Shown here: positions 45,731 to 59,633 of the stretch, piece by piece
Position numbering within the stretch: position 1 is the first letter of the stretch
Layout: each line of letters opens with the position of its first letter
Assembly: GCF_042477335.2 (NCBI RefSeq)
Contig: NC_091249.1
Coordinates: 46,980,001 to 47,044,000, forward strand
DNA: 64,000 nucleotides
DNA from: Ovis canadensis
Lineage: Eukaryota > Chordata > Mammalia > Artiodactyla > Bovidae
Reading direction: 5' to 3'
Notes under the pieces: generated by a model
Seen by the model: the letters and a program-made list of their open reading frames with translations, nothing else
The model's database searches: none
What the model was told of the DNA's origin: nothing
Made by a program: the position numbers and the translations under genes

Positions 45731-46190
45731 ATTTTGTCAACAAAGATCCGTATGGTCAAAGCTATGGTTTTTCCAGTAGATATGAGAGTTGGACCATAAA
45801 GAAGGCTGAGCACTCAAGAATTGGTGCTTTTGAGTTGTGGTGCTGGAGAAGACTCCTGAAAGTCCCTTGGACAGCAAGGAGATCAAACCAGTCAATCCTA
45901 AAGGAAATGAACCCTGAATATTCATTGGAAGGACTGATGCAGAAGCTGAAGCTCCAACTCTCTGGCCACCTGATGCGAAGAGCCAATTCACTGGAAAAAG
46001 ACCCTGATGCTGGGAAAGATTGAAGGCAAGAGGAGAAGGGAGTGACAGAGGATGGGATGGTTGGATGAGGTATCACCAACTCAATGGATATGAGTTTGAG
46101 CAAACTCCAGGAGATAGTGAAGGACAGGGAAGCCTGGCATCCTGCAGTCCATGGGGTTGCCAAGAGTCCGACACAACTTAGCAAGTGAAC
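45731..46190 (+). mobile_element. BovB LINE 3' fragment
   Basis: From 'gtcaacaaagatccgtatgg' to 'acttagcaagtgaacaacaac'. The + frame 45646-46023 encodes '[19 protein letters not shown]'; later frames are broken. Confidence 0.93.
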
Positions 46191-46262
46191 AACAACTCTT
46201 AACCAGCGAGAGAAAAAAGAAAACAGATCAGTTTGTATAGGGGACAGTGGGCCAGAAGGTAA

Positions 46263-48050
46263 CTACAACCTCAGGTCACGTCTCAGGTCGACACAAGGGA
46301 CCCTGACGAGTTCACAGCCCAGTCCATCACAGTCACAGCCCTGGACCGCTATGACAGCCTGCGCTCACTGGAACCGGACCAGCAGACGCCCCTCCCCCAG
46401 GTCTCCCAGCATCCCTGAGCGAGCAGCGCCCGGCCTGCCTCACAGAGCACGTGCACAGCTTCCATCACCGCCTGGGGTGGGGGTGGAGGGGGTGCTTTCC
46501 TTTTTTTTTTTTTTTTAACTTCTTATTTTGCCTTTTTGTTCGTGTCCCCATCCTCATTACTCCCGCTTCCAGTTTTATTTTGCTTTTTTTTTTCTTTCAG
46601 TCCTCTGCCAAACTCACCTCAGCGGTCCCAGGGGCCCTGCCTCCAGAATCTTGTCTTGTGCCCAGACCAGGATTTGGGAGACTCTCCACTGCCTGCCCCA
46701 GGACCAGGCCTTCGGGCAGTTGGGGAGATTCTGGTCTTTAATCAACAGAACCCCTGGCAGGGCAAAGCGTGGAGCCGTGGGGCCTACCTGAATTTCTGAC
46801 TGGGGCGCCCACGGCAGCCTGCCTCTGCGTTGCTGCTCCTGCCAGAGGCTGCCTTCTGGTGGCTGCCCCGTAGACAGGGCCCTGTGCCACCTTCCTTGCC
46901 CTGTCGTGAGGTTCGGAGCGGCCTGGGGCCGTCCAGCTCCCTTCTCGGTCAGAAAAGAGGTCAAGTCCGTGGCCTGGGTGGGAAGGAGGCGCGGCCCCGT
47001 GGAAGCCGCGCTCAGGATTGGGTTTCGGGCTCCCCCTAGTGGACGGGGCTCGCGTTGCCCCGTGAGAAGCCAGGAGCTGGCTCAGAGCCTCTGGTGCCGC
47101 CTCTGAGCCCTGTCTACTCAGCCCCTCGCCTGCTCTCCTGACCCTGTGGATGAGGCAGGAGGAACCTTCTGGAGCTGGCTTTCCCACCCACTAGCCCCGA
47201 GCCTTCCCAGGGCTTCCTTCCAGCCGGTTTTAACTCCTGCTGGACTCTGTCTGAGAATGGGAGCCGTGATCTCCCCCTTTGCTCAGCCTGGGGTGCAGGG
47301 GCGCCATCCTTGGCTATTACACAGCTTGCACCCAGATAGTCTTGGGCCCGGTGGACTTGGGTTGAAGAGAGGGTAAGGGTGGGCATCTGGTACGTACCGA
47401 GGTAGGGGCCTCTGAGAAGGGAGGCCCCAGGCCATCTCACTCCTTCTCCCTCTCTGGGCCCCACATTCTGCAGTCTTACGGTGAACTGTCGGTGCTAGGG
47501 CACTCACGTGCGTGCCTCAGACTCTGTGTGTGTCTTGTGGGCGGGCATCCCTATGCATCTGGGATGCAGATGTACGTGGCGTGTGTGCAAGCGTGTCGGG
47601 TATATGCGTGTGTGAAGGCAAGCGAGCCCCGGCCTCCAGTGTGCATGGTTTGTGTAGTCTTGGGCTGTGTGCTGGGGACCGGGGTCGGGGAAAAGTGCGG
47701 CCTAGCAGGGGAGCCACACTTGAGGTCCACTTGTTGCCCTGTCCCCGCTTTCCCCTCAAAGTCTCTGTTTGGAATTTGGTTTTTGTGGTTTTGATCTCCC
47801 CACCTCACTTCCTGTAGATAGTTCACAGAGAGACATTCTGGGGTGGGAGGTGGTTTGGGTGGGTGGGGTTCTTCCCTTTTGTGTGTGTCTGTTGTTAATG
47901 TGACAATTCCCCCTCCTCCCCACTGGCCTGGCTCTTTTCCTTATATTTGCACACTCCTTTCTCTAATCTCCCAATCTAAGGTGAAATAACCTTACTGCCC
48001 AGGTGTCTTCCCTTGGGACATGGGCCAAAGTGTTGGCTTGCTTGCCAATG
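46263..48050 (+). pseudogene. GC-rich mRNA-like segment, possibly the 3' end of an unrecognised retrocopied transcript
   Basis: An open frame from 46263 to a TGA at 46416-46418 reads like a real protein C-terminus: '[19 protein letters not shown]', then '[13 protein letters not shown]'. It is followed by about 1.6 kb of GC-rich sequence with CpG and T runs (46501-46516, 46585-46594) in the manner of a long mammalian 3' UTR. I cannot name the parent gene. No intron, no convincing splice acceptor before 46263, no AATAAA and no poly(A) tail was found near 48050, so the 3' limit is a guess. Alternatives are the last exon of a genuine gene transcribed on +, or unrelated GC-rich DNA. Several overlapping long frames on both strands (e.g. 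46738-47187 on minus) are likely effects of high GC. Confidence 0.4.
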
Positions 48051-48681
48051 AATCCCAACTTCAGCTGATTGCTCAAAAAGGCAAAAGATTCAAATCATTG
48101 AAATGCATAGTCCTACCTACCTTCTCACCATACATTCTGTAAACAGGACTGTGTATTCTGATGATGGACCTGTTCTCAATCAGATGCAGGGGCCTACTCC
48201 TCCTGAGCCAGCATCTGCACACAGCAGTATTTGCTTCTTGAGTAAGTTGCTCCCACAAGACACCTATTTGAATCTAAGTGACATTGCTTCAGTTGCTTTC
48301 TCTTGGTTGGTGATACAAGATTTAATCACATTAGGAACCAAGGGACTGATGCAGTCAGCAGGTACTGACTTGCATAAGGCTGTCACTTTTGGTTTTTGTG
48401 ATAGAACTTGCTATTCATAAACATGCTGATATGTTTGCTCTCCTTTCCTTGCCTCTCAAAGTGGGATAAGCACAAATGAAACTTTGTTGCCATAAAGGAC
48501 TATCACAAAGCTTCTCTTACCTCTTGAACAAATAATCCTACTCCTAAAAGCTTTGTCTAAGAAAACAGTTCAGAAGTAAAATACCTAAAACAGCAATGTT
48601 TAAATAGAGGGTATTTTGAGGACGAGGGTATGTCATGAATGTTGATGAAGATGAAAAGGAAGATCAAGGTGAAAATGGAGT
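48051..48681. other. Unassigned DNA with a 105-codon open frame
   Basis: A + frame at 48103-48420 has no recognisable domain. It may be part of the same transcript-like segment as 46263-48050 or chance. Confidence 0.35.
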
Positions 48682-49064
48682 TTCGTTGTTACTCAGTTGC
48701 TCATGTCCAACTCTGTGATCCCATGGACTGCAGCATGCCAGGCTTTCCTGTCCATCACCAACTCCCAGAGCTTGCTCAAACTCATGTCCATTGAGGTGAT
48801 GCCATCCAGCCATCATCTCATCATCTGTTGCCCCCTTCTCCTCCCGCCTTCAATCCTTCCCAGCATCAGGGTCTTTTCCAGTGAGTCAGTTCTTCACATC
48901 AGGTGGCCAAATTATTGGAGCTTCAGCTTCAGCATCAGTTCTTCATTCCAATGAATATTCAGGGTTGATTTCCTTGATTGGTTTGACCTCCTTGCTGTCC
49001 AGGGGACTCTCAAGAGTCTTCTGCAACACTACTGTTCAAAAGCATCAGTTCTTTGGCGCTCAGA
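48682..49064 (-). mobile_element. BovB LINE 3' end, antisense
   Basis: 'tcgttgttactcagttgctc' to 'gcatcagttctttggcgctc' is the reverse of the BovB 3' region. Confidence 0.92.
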
Positions 49065-49847
49065 AAATAGAGTTGCTGGTTAAGAAAACTGAGAAGATGT
49101 CAGTGCCGCTCACTGACCTAAGGAATGCATCGTGTGGCTGGTAGGAGCACAGCCAGTGCATCTGCTATGTGGTTTCACCTGCTTGGGCATGAGAGTGGGA
49201 GAAGGCCTTTCATACTTTCATAATTCATATGAATTCATACTTTCATAAATGTTTAAAGCAAATAAGTGACAGTTCAAAATTTTTTTTCCAAACTGGCACT
49301 CTCAGCACCCAAGCCATCAGGCCATATGCACTCCCTCTCCTCCTCCCAAGTTTTTCCACAGGGTTTTACATTTTTTAGAAAGTTGATTTCAAAAGAGAAT
49401 ATGCTACAGAGACCATATGTGGCCTACAAAGCCTAGAATACTACGATCTAGGTCTTTACAGAAAATGCTTGCTGACAGCTGATTTAACCCATCATCGTTT
49501 TTACTGACATGCTTATAATTTCAAAATAGATTAGGGAATAGGAGCTGTTCAATCTCCCGTCATAAAATTCACTTGAAGTGATCCTGTTGAGACATAATTT
49601 TATGTCTTCTTCCATGCTGCCCTCAAAAACTTGCCTGGGCCAATGCTCCCCCAACTCACAATGCTTTCTAATTCTCTATTTTCTATCAGCTGAGGACTCA
49701 AAATTATGCAACCAAACTCTCTCAAACATGGCTTCTGGATGGAGCTATCAATAGCTCTTCCATGAGTAAATTGTGAATTTTGGTCCAACATTTTATCTCC
49801 TCATGTATCTTTTTATCTTTTAAGCTGTAATAATTCTATTAGCTAGA
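49065..49847. other. Unassigned DNA with a possible hAT scrap
   Basis: 49385-49490 ('acagagaccatatgtggccta', 'gaaaatgcttgctgacagctg') resembles an ancient hAT-type DNA transposon. Nothing else recognised. Confidence 0.4.
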
Positions 49848-49849
49848 TG

Positions 49850-50037
49850 TCACAGCTCAGATGGTAAAGAATCCACCCACAATGTGGGAGACCTGGGTTT
49901 GATCCCTGGGTTGGGAAGATTCCTGGAGGAGGGCATGGAAACCTACTCCAGTATTCTTGCCTGGAGTATTCCCATGGACAGCGAAGCCTGGCGGGCTGTA
50001 GTCCATGGGGTCACAGAGTTGGACATGACTGAGCAGG
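49850..50037 (+). mobile_element. Bov-tA SINE
   Basis: 'cacagctcagatggtaaagaa' to 'ggacatgactgagcaggtcg', lacking the first bases of the head. Confidence 0.9.
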
Positions 50038-50889
50038 TCGCTCAGCATAGCACAGGAAACTTCACCCAATATACTGCAGGCATATGCAATATAAATCTAG
50101 ATTTTGCCAACACTCACAATTTTTCTACTTTGCCTATTTAGGGGTTTTTTAATGGCTTATTGTCTTTCCTCCCCATCCACCCCCCCCCCCTTAAATAGCT
50201 TAGTCCACATTGTCCTAAAAGCTGCTCTTCAGAAAATCACTTTCTATAACTTTCAGCTTTGGGGATCTCTCAACTTCAGAATTCCTCCATGGGATTATCA
50301 TTTAGTTTTGCAGCAATATTTTTGACTTAAAAAGGATAACTTTAATGTTGGGATAGTAGTATTATTAAATTGGTTATTATTCAAATCTGTTTCTCTCCAA
50401 TATAAAATTCAGCTTTCTCAGATTATTTGCTTTAAAACAAACACAGAGAGTTCTGGGAGGAGTCAAGAGACCATTCTACTACTGTGCATTAAGAATAGCT
50501 TGGCACAGGGAATACACTGGGGAGGCTTAAGGATACAGAGGTGTTTACAGGTGATGAGGTGAGAAAGTGATTTAGGAGAACTAAAGCACCTTTGAGGTAG
50601 ACTTCTGAGATTTGGTTCCCTGCACTCTAAATTTCCTCTGATTCACTCTCAGGCCTTGTAGTTTGGTTGGGGTTAATCCTATCAGTAAAGAGTCATCATG
50701 TCAGGCGTAAGACTGCTATCCTTAGAAAGATTTGCCTGCAAGTTTGGCCCTTGGCTGAGATCTGGGAATGTAGATTTTGAGGAGGTTCCCAACATTCCCT
50801 CACTGAGAAGAGTGGCTCCCTGTGCCCAAACTGTACAAACAATGCAGTTGATGCTAAATACCTGCTTTCCTTTTAGGAGTCTGGAATTC
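50038..50889. other. Unassigned DNA
   Basis: A pure C run at about 50180-50190; no gene recognised. Confidence 0.4.
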
Positions 50890-51262
50890 TAGTATGAAGT
50901 CTGGCAGAAGATGCCTGTGTGACCAGCATCCCGATGAAAACCTTAGACACTGAGTCTTGGTAGACATTTCACATGTCACCATGATCTGATGTTGGGAAAA
51001 TGAAGCATGTCCTGGATGACTGTATAGGGAAAGAACCCTTGAACAGCATGGAAGAAGACATAAAATTATGTCTAACAGGATCACTTGAATGCTTGTACCT
51101 GATTTCCTCTGGACTTCATTCACATGGCCTTTCTGATTTTGCTTTATTTTGATGTAATAAATCATGGTCATAAGTATAAAATTACATGCTGAGTTCTGCA
51201 GGTCCTGCCAACAAATCACCAAATCTGAAGGAAATCTTGGGGTTCCCCAACACACCATCCTT
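50890..51262 (+). mobile_element. Possible ancient LTR-type repeat
   Basis: 'cctgatttcctctggacttca', 'ttttgatgtaataaatcatgg' (with AATAAA) and 'atgctgagttctgcaggtcctgcc'-type wording to 'ggttccccaacac' resemble the 3' part of an old mammalian LTR repeat that I cannot name with certainty. Confidence 0.4.
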
Positions 51263-51566
51263 AGCTTACATGCATGGGCCCTGATAGATGCAGGCCAGTC
51301 AGCATACCCACCGTTTCTAGCTACTGTGATGAGTTAAGGGATTGGTTTATAACACAACCACAGCTAGTGTGACCAGATGAGACCTTCGCTGGGGTTTCTG
51401 GGAGAACCCAGTGGTCTCTCTTCTCCTGATTAATCAGAAATGGGACTATGAGGCTGCACCTCTTGGCTAACGTCTTGTGACAACAAGGAAAATAACCTGG
51501 AACTGGGGTGATACCACATGGAGCTTGTGGATAAAGCAGGCAGAGAGATGGCAAGGAATTGGGCCT
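51263..51566. other. Unassigned DNA
   Basis: Nothing recognised. Confidence 0.35.
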
Positions 51567-51780
51567 GGCTTCCCTGGTGGCTCAGTGGTAAAGAACCCAC
51601 CTGCAATGCAGGAGCCTCAGGAGACATGTGTTCAATCCCTGGGTCAGGAAATTCCCCTGGGGAAGGGTATGGCAACTCACTCTGGTATTTTTGCCTGGAG
51701 AATCCCATGGCCAGAGGAGCCTGGGAGGCTACAGTCCATAACGTCGCAAAGAGTTGGACACCACTGAAGTGACTTGGCAG
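51567..51780 (+). mobile_element. Bov-tA SINE
   Basis: 'ggcttccctggtggctcagtgg' to 'ccactgaagtgacttggc', full length. Confidence 0.93.
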
Positions 51781-51784
51781 GCAT

Positions 51785-53822
<2,038 letters not shown>

Positions 53823-54742
53823 AAATCAGAAATGAAATAGGAAATGTTACAATTGATAGCACAGAAATAAAAAAGGATCACAAGAGACTACCATGAACAA
53901 CACCAACAACTGGATAATCTAGAAGAAATAAATAAATTCCTAGAAATGTACAATGCCCCAAGACTGAATAATGAAGAAATAGGAAATATGAACAGACCAA
54001 TTATTAGTAAGGAGGTTGAATTAGTATTCAAAAACCTCCCAACAAAAACTGTCCAGGACCAGACAGCTTCACAGTGAGTTCTACCAAACACTCCAAGGAG
54101 AATTTATATCAATCCTTCTAAAACATCTCCATAATTAGAAGAGGAAGAAACTCTTCCAGACTCATTTTACAAAGCCAGCATAACCCTGATAGTAAAACCA
54201 GACAAGAATGGCACTATAAAATTACAGATCTATATCACTGATTAACATAGATGTAAAAATCCTCAACAAAATATTAGCAAAACAAATGCAACAATACATT
54301 AAAAGGATTACATACCATGACTGAGTGGGATTTAATCCCAGGCATTCAAAGATGGTTCAATATCTACAAATTAGTCTATGTGATACACCATACATCAACA
54401 AAATGTACAGATAAAAATTGTATGGTCATCTCAATAGATGCAGAAAAGCATTTGACAAAATTCAACATCCACTTATAATAATAACTCTCAACAAAATGGA
54501 TACAGAGGGATCATACCTCAATGTAATAAAGGCCATATATGACAAGTACAGAGCTAACATCATACACAATGGTAGGAAGCTGAAAGCTTTTCCTATAAGA
54601 CTAGGGTCAAGGATGCCCACTCTTTCCGCTTTTAATCAGCACAGTGTTAAAATTACCAACCACAGTAATTAGGCAAGAAAATAAGTAAAAGTCATCCGAA
54701 TTAGAAAGGAAGAAGTAAAACTGTTACTATTTGAAGAGGCTA

Positions 54743-55063
54743 TTGTTGTTGCCCAGTTGCTAAGTCATGTCTGACTCTTTGCAACCCCATGGACTGTAGC
54801 ATGCCCGGCTCCGCTGTAATCCACTGTCTCCTGGCTGCTACTGATAAGTCACGTCAGTCGTGTCCGACTCTGTGCGACCCCATAGACGGCAGCCCACCAG
54901 GCTCCTGTCCCTGGGATTCTCCAGGCAAGAATACTGGAGTGGGTTGCCATTTCCTTCTCCAACTATCTCCTGGAGTTAGGCTCAAATTTATGCCCATTGA
55001 GTCAGGGATGCTAGCTAACTACCTCATCCTCTGCTGCCCCCTTCTCCTTTTGCTTTCAATGCC
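54743..55063 (-). mobile_element. BovB LINE 3' end, antisense, with a Bov-A inside
   Basis: 'attgttgttgcccagttgcta' and, after the SINE, 'aactatctcctggagttaggc' to 'tccttttgctttcaatgcc' are reverse BovB, strongly diverged. Confidence 0.82.
54832..54962 (-). mobile_element. Bov-A SINE, antisense
   Basis: 'ggctgctactgataagtcac' to 'ggttgccatttccttctcc', inserted within the BovB fragment. Confidence 0.9.
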
Positions 55064-56896
55064 AAGGACATGATATTATATTTAGAAAAACTCTGAAGAC
55101 TCTATACAAGAACATTAGAACTAATAAATGAATTCAGCAAGATAACAGAATACAAGATTAATATACAGAAATCTGTATGTTTCTTCACAGTAACAATGAA
55201 ACATCAGAAAAAAATCACTTTTAAAAATCACATTTAAAAAAAAAAATCTATGAATAAACCTAACCAAGGTGGTGGAAAGACCTATATACTGAGAACTTAA
55301 AAACCACTGATAAAGGAAATTGAAGATGATACAAAGAAATGGCAAGATAATCCATGCTCTTAGAGTTGAAAAATTAATATTGTTAAAATGAATATACAAC
55401 ACAAAGCAATCTGCAGATTCACTGCAATCCCTTGCAAATTGTCCATGACATTTTTTTACAGAGTTATAACATATAATGCAAAAATATACATGGAATCACA
55501 AAAGACCAAGAATTGCCAAAGCAACCCTGAGGAAAAAGAACAATGCTTGAGGAATAACCCTCCCAGACTTCAGATAATACTACAAAGCCATAGCAGCCAA
55601 AATGGCTGGTATTAGCACAAAAACAGATACACAGACCAATGGAACAGAACAGACAGCCCAGAAATAAACCTTCAACAAAAGAGGCAAGAATATACAATGG
55701 AGGAAAAGACAGTCTCTTCAGCAACTGGTGTTACAAAAGCTAGACAGATGCATGTAAATCAATGAAGTTAGAAACTCCCTCACACCATATACAAAAATCA
55801 ACTCAAAATAGCTTAAACGTTTAAATATAAGACACGAAAGGGACCACGGAACTCCTAGAAGAGAACACAGGGCAAACATTCTCAGACATAAATCACAATG
55901 ATATTTTCTTGCCTCAAACTCCCAGGGCAATAGAAATAAAAGCAAAAATAAACAGGTGGAACCTAATCAAATTTATAAGCCTATGCACAGCAAAGGAAAC
56001 CATAAACAAAACAACAAGACAACATATGGACTGGGAGAAAATATTTGCAAACAATGCAAACAACAAGGTTTAATTTCCAAAATATATAAATAGCTCATAT
56101 AACTCAATATCAAAAAAAACCAAACAAACAGATAATCCAATCCAAAAACGGAGAGAAGACCTAAATAGACATCTCTCCAGAGAAGAAATATAAGCAGTCA
56201 ATAAGCACATGAAACAATGCTCAATATCACTAATTACTAGAGAAATGAAAATCAAAATGACTTCATACCAGTCAGCATGGCCAACATCAAAAAGTCTACA
56301 AATAATAAATCCTGGAGAGGGTGTGGAGAAAAGAGAACTCTCATAAACGATTGGAAGGTAAACTGGTGCAGCCATTATGGAAAACAGTATGGAGATTCCT
56401 TTAAAAACTAAAAATAGAGTTGCCATATGATTGATAGGAAAGATGAAAACTCTAATTGGAAAAGACACATACACCCCAACACTCATAGCAGCACTATTTA
56501 CAATAGCCAAGACAAGGCAGCAACCTAAATGTCAATCAATAGATAAATGGATAAAGAAGCTGTGGAGCACACACACACACAATGGAATACTACACAGTCA
56601 TAGAAAAGAATGAAATATTGTCATTTGCAACATCATAGATGGACTCAGAGATTATCATACTAAGTGAAGTAAGACAAAGAAAGACAAACATTATATAATA
56701 TCATTTACATGTAGAATCTAAAAAACACTACAAATCAGCTTATTTATAAAGTAGAAATAGACTCACAGACACTGAAAATAAACTTATGGTTACCAAAGGG
56801 GGAAGGGGAGGGAGAGAGAAATTAGGAGTATAGGATTAACAGACATACGCTACTATATATGGAATAGACAAACAAGGATTTACCATATAGCATAGG

Positions 56897-57105
56897 GATG
56901 GGGTTCCCAAGTGGCTCAGTGGTAAAGAACCCACCTGCCAATGCAGGAGATGCAGGTTTGATCCCTGGATCAGGAAGATCTCCTGGAGGAGGAAATGGCA
57001 ATCCACACCAGTATTCTTACCTGCAAAATCCCATGGAAAGAAGAGCCTGGTGGGCTCTGTCCATGGGGTCAGAGTCAGACGCAACTGAGCAACTGAGTAC
57101 ACACA
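56897..57105 (+). mobile_element. Bov-tA SINE in the L1 3' UTR
   Basis: 'gatggggttcccaagtggctc' to 'gcaactgagcaactgagtac', full length. The L1 'tatagcatagg' and 'aactataatcaatatc' phrase is split by it. Confidence 0.93.
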
Positions 57106-57186
57106 CAGAAACTATAATCAATATCTTGTAAAAACCTATAAAGAAAAAAATCTGAAGTTGTACACCTAACTAACTCAATATTGTAA

Positions 57187-59122
57187 ATCAGTTCAGTTCA
57201 GTCGCTCAGTCGTGTCCGACTTTGTGACCCCATGGACTGCAGCACGCCAGACCTCCCTGTCCATCGTGAACTCCCGGAATTTACTCAAACTCATGTCCAT
57301 TGAGTCGGTAATGCCATCCAATCATCTCATCCTCTGTTTCCCCCTTCTCCTCCTGCCCCCAATATTTCCCAGCATCAGGGTCTTCTCAAAGGACTCAGCT
57401 TTTTCCATCAGGTGGCCAAAGTATTGGAGTTTTGGCTTCAATATCAGTCCTTCCAATGAATACCCAGGACTGGTCTTTAGGATGGACTGGTTGGGTCTCC
57501 TTGCTGTCCAGGGACTCTCAAGAGTCTTCTCCAGCACCACAGTTCAAAAGCATCAATTCTTCAGTGCTCAGCTTTCTTTATAGTCCAACTCTCACATCCA
57601 TACATGACTACTGGAAAAGCCATAGCCTTGACTAGATGGACATTTGTTGGCAAAGTAATATTTCTGCTTTTTAATATGCTGTCTAGGTTGGTCATGACTT
57701 TTCTTCCAAGGAGTAAGCATCTTTTTTCATTGCTGCAGTCACCATCAGCAGTGATTTTGGAGCCCCAGAAAACAAAGTCAGCAACTGTTTCCACTGTTTT
57801 CCCATCTATTTGCCATGAAGTGATGGGACCAGATGCCATGATCTTCGTTTTCTGAATGTTGAGCTTTAAGCCAACTTTTTCACTCTCCTCTTTCATTTCA
57901 TCAAGAGCCACTTTAATTCTTATTCACTTTCTGCCATAAGGGTGGTGTCATCTGCATATTTGAGGTTATTGATATTTCTCCCAGCAATCTTGGTTCCAGC
58001 TTGTGGTTCCTCCAGCTCAGCGTTTCTCATGATGTACTCTGCATATAAAATAAATAAGCAGGATGACAATATACAGCCTCGATGTACTCCTTTTCCTATT
58101 TGGAACCAGTCTGTTGTTCCATGTCCAGTTCTAACTGTTGCTTTCTGACTTGCATACAAATTTCTCAAGAGGCAGGTCAGGTGGTCTGGTATTTCCATCT
58201 CTTTCAGAATTTTCCACAGTTTATTGTGATCCACACTGTCAAAGGCTTTGGCATAGTCAATAAAGCAGAAATAGATGTTTTTCTGGAACTCTCTTGCTTT
58301 TTCCACGATCCAGCGCATATTGGCAATTTGATCTCTGGTTCCTCTGCCTTTTCTAAATCCAGCTTGAACATCTGGAAATTCATGGTTCATGTATTGCTGA
58401 AGCCTGGCTTGCAGAATTTTGAGCATTACTTTACTAGCATGTGAGATGAGTGCAATTGTGTGGTAGTGTGATCATTCTCTGGCATTGCCTTTCTTTGGGA
58501 TTGGAATGAAAACTGACCTTTTCCAGTCCTGTGGCCCCTGCTGAGTTTTCCAAATTTGCTGGCATACTGAGTGCAGCACTTTCACAGCATCATCTATTTC
58601 AGGATCATGCTATTTCAATAGCATCAGCTATTTCAGGATAGCTCAAGTGGAATTCCATCACCTCCACTAGCTTTGTTTGTAGTGATGCTTCCTAAGGCCC
58701 ACTTGATTTCACATTCCAGGATGTCTGGCTCTAGGTGAGTGATCACACCATCATGATTATCTGGGTTGTGAAGATCTTTTTTGTACAGTTCTTCTGTGTA
58801 TTCTTGCCACCTCTTCTTAATATCTTCTGTTTCTGTTAGGTCCATACCATTTCTGTCCTTTATTGAGCCTATCTTTGCATGAAATGGTCTCTTGGTATCT
58901 TTAATTTTCTTGAAGAGATCTCTAGTCTTCCCATTCTATTGTTTTCCTCTATTTCTTTGCATTGATCACTGAGGAAGGCTTTCTTACCTCTTTGCTATTT
59001 TTGGAATTCTGATTCAAATGGGTATCTCTTTCCTTTTCTCCTTTGCTTTTCACTTCTCTTCTTTTCACAGCAATTTGTAAGGCCTCCTCAGACAACCATA
59101 TTGCTTTTTTGCATTTCTTTTT
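57187..59122 (-). mobile_element. Long BovB LINE, antisense
   Basis: About 1.9 kb from the 3' end ('agttcagttcagtcgctcagt' at 57187) to the endonuclease-RT linker ('ttttgcatttctttttt'). On the minus strand, frames 58426-57920 (168 codons) and 57911-57561 (116 codons) encode RT ('FIDYAKAFDSVDHNKLW') and the C-terminal domain. The catalytic YADD is intact (complement of 57947-57958). An earlier frame, 58845-58633, encodes 'EDIKKRWQEYTEELYKKDL'. Frameshifts near 57915 and 58450-58630 inactivate it. An imperfect duplication of 'catctatttcaggat' occurs near 58590-58640. Confidence 0.94.
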
Positions 59123-59429
59123 TGAAGGAAGTTAATACGGCCACAATAGGGAAGCGGAGATGTGCCTGCAAATGGGACTCTCTGCTCGGGCAGAACGTGC
59201 TTGCAAACAAGATGTTCTGCCAAGGAGTCTGGACACAGCCTTGAGTTTAATGGTCCCTTGCAAACGAGGGAACATTCCCTTCCTGTGATAAGGAGGAAGA
59301 AAGGGCTCTGGACAGACCCTGCAGAAAACAGGAATTTCACTCCCTTTTGCTGTACGATAACATGTATGCACATGTGCTGTACTGAGAAGGCTTAGTCATG
59401 CAGTCTGGAATTCTGCCAAGGGGGCTTTT

Positions 59430-59435
59430 TATAAA
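59430..59435 (+). promoter_or_regulatory. LTR TATA box
   Basis: TATAAA in 'ttttataaaaataaacc', about 110 bases before the LTR end. Confidence 0.7.
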
Positions 59436-59441
59436 AATAAA
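59436..59441 (+). promoter_or_regulatory. LTR poly(A) signal AATAAA
   Basis: Directly after TATAAA. If both are used, the signal precedes the transcription start and poly(A) processing depends on a short R region. Confidence 0.6.
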
Positions 59442-59542
59442 CCGCAGCTTGTTTGTGCGGTTCTTTTCCTCCGGCCGGAGTTGTGTCTTTGTCTGTTTCT
59501 TGTGTGTGTGTCTTGTCTTTGTGTCATTTCGCTCACAACATC

Positions 59543-59560
59543 TGGCGCCCAACGTGGGGC
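59543..59560 (+). promoter_or_regulatory. Primer-binding site, tRNA-Lys
   Basis: TGGCGCCCAACGTGGGGC two bases after the LTR is the perfect complement of the tRNA-Lys(1,2) 3' end, standard for class II ERVs. Confidence 0.95.
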
Positions 59561-59633
59561 TCAAGTGAAACCCAAAGGGTAAGTAACCCCGGGAGGATTT
59601 TATATCCATAGCAGGGGAACTTTCGGGAAAATC

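Larger units (their letters stand above)
59123..59540 (+). repeat. 5' LTR of the class II ERV
   Basis: 418 bp from TGAAGGAAGT to CTCACAACA, directly before the primer site. The start is less certain than the end because the 3' LTR is not in the window. The TATA box and poly(A) signal overlap each other at 59430-59441. A T/G-rich stretch lies near the end (59490-59525). Confidence 0.82.

Noticed and set aside
46738-47187. 149-codon minus-strand frame in the GC-rich region
   Set aside because: Several long frames overlap on both strands here, which is what high GC produces by chance; no recognisable domain.
46240-47700. CpG island promoter
   Set aside because: The GC-rich stretch has UTR-like features but no neighbouring first exon, and repeats flank it; CpG density was not computed.
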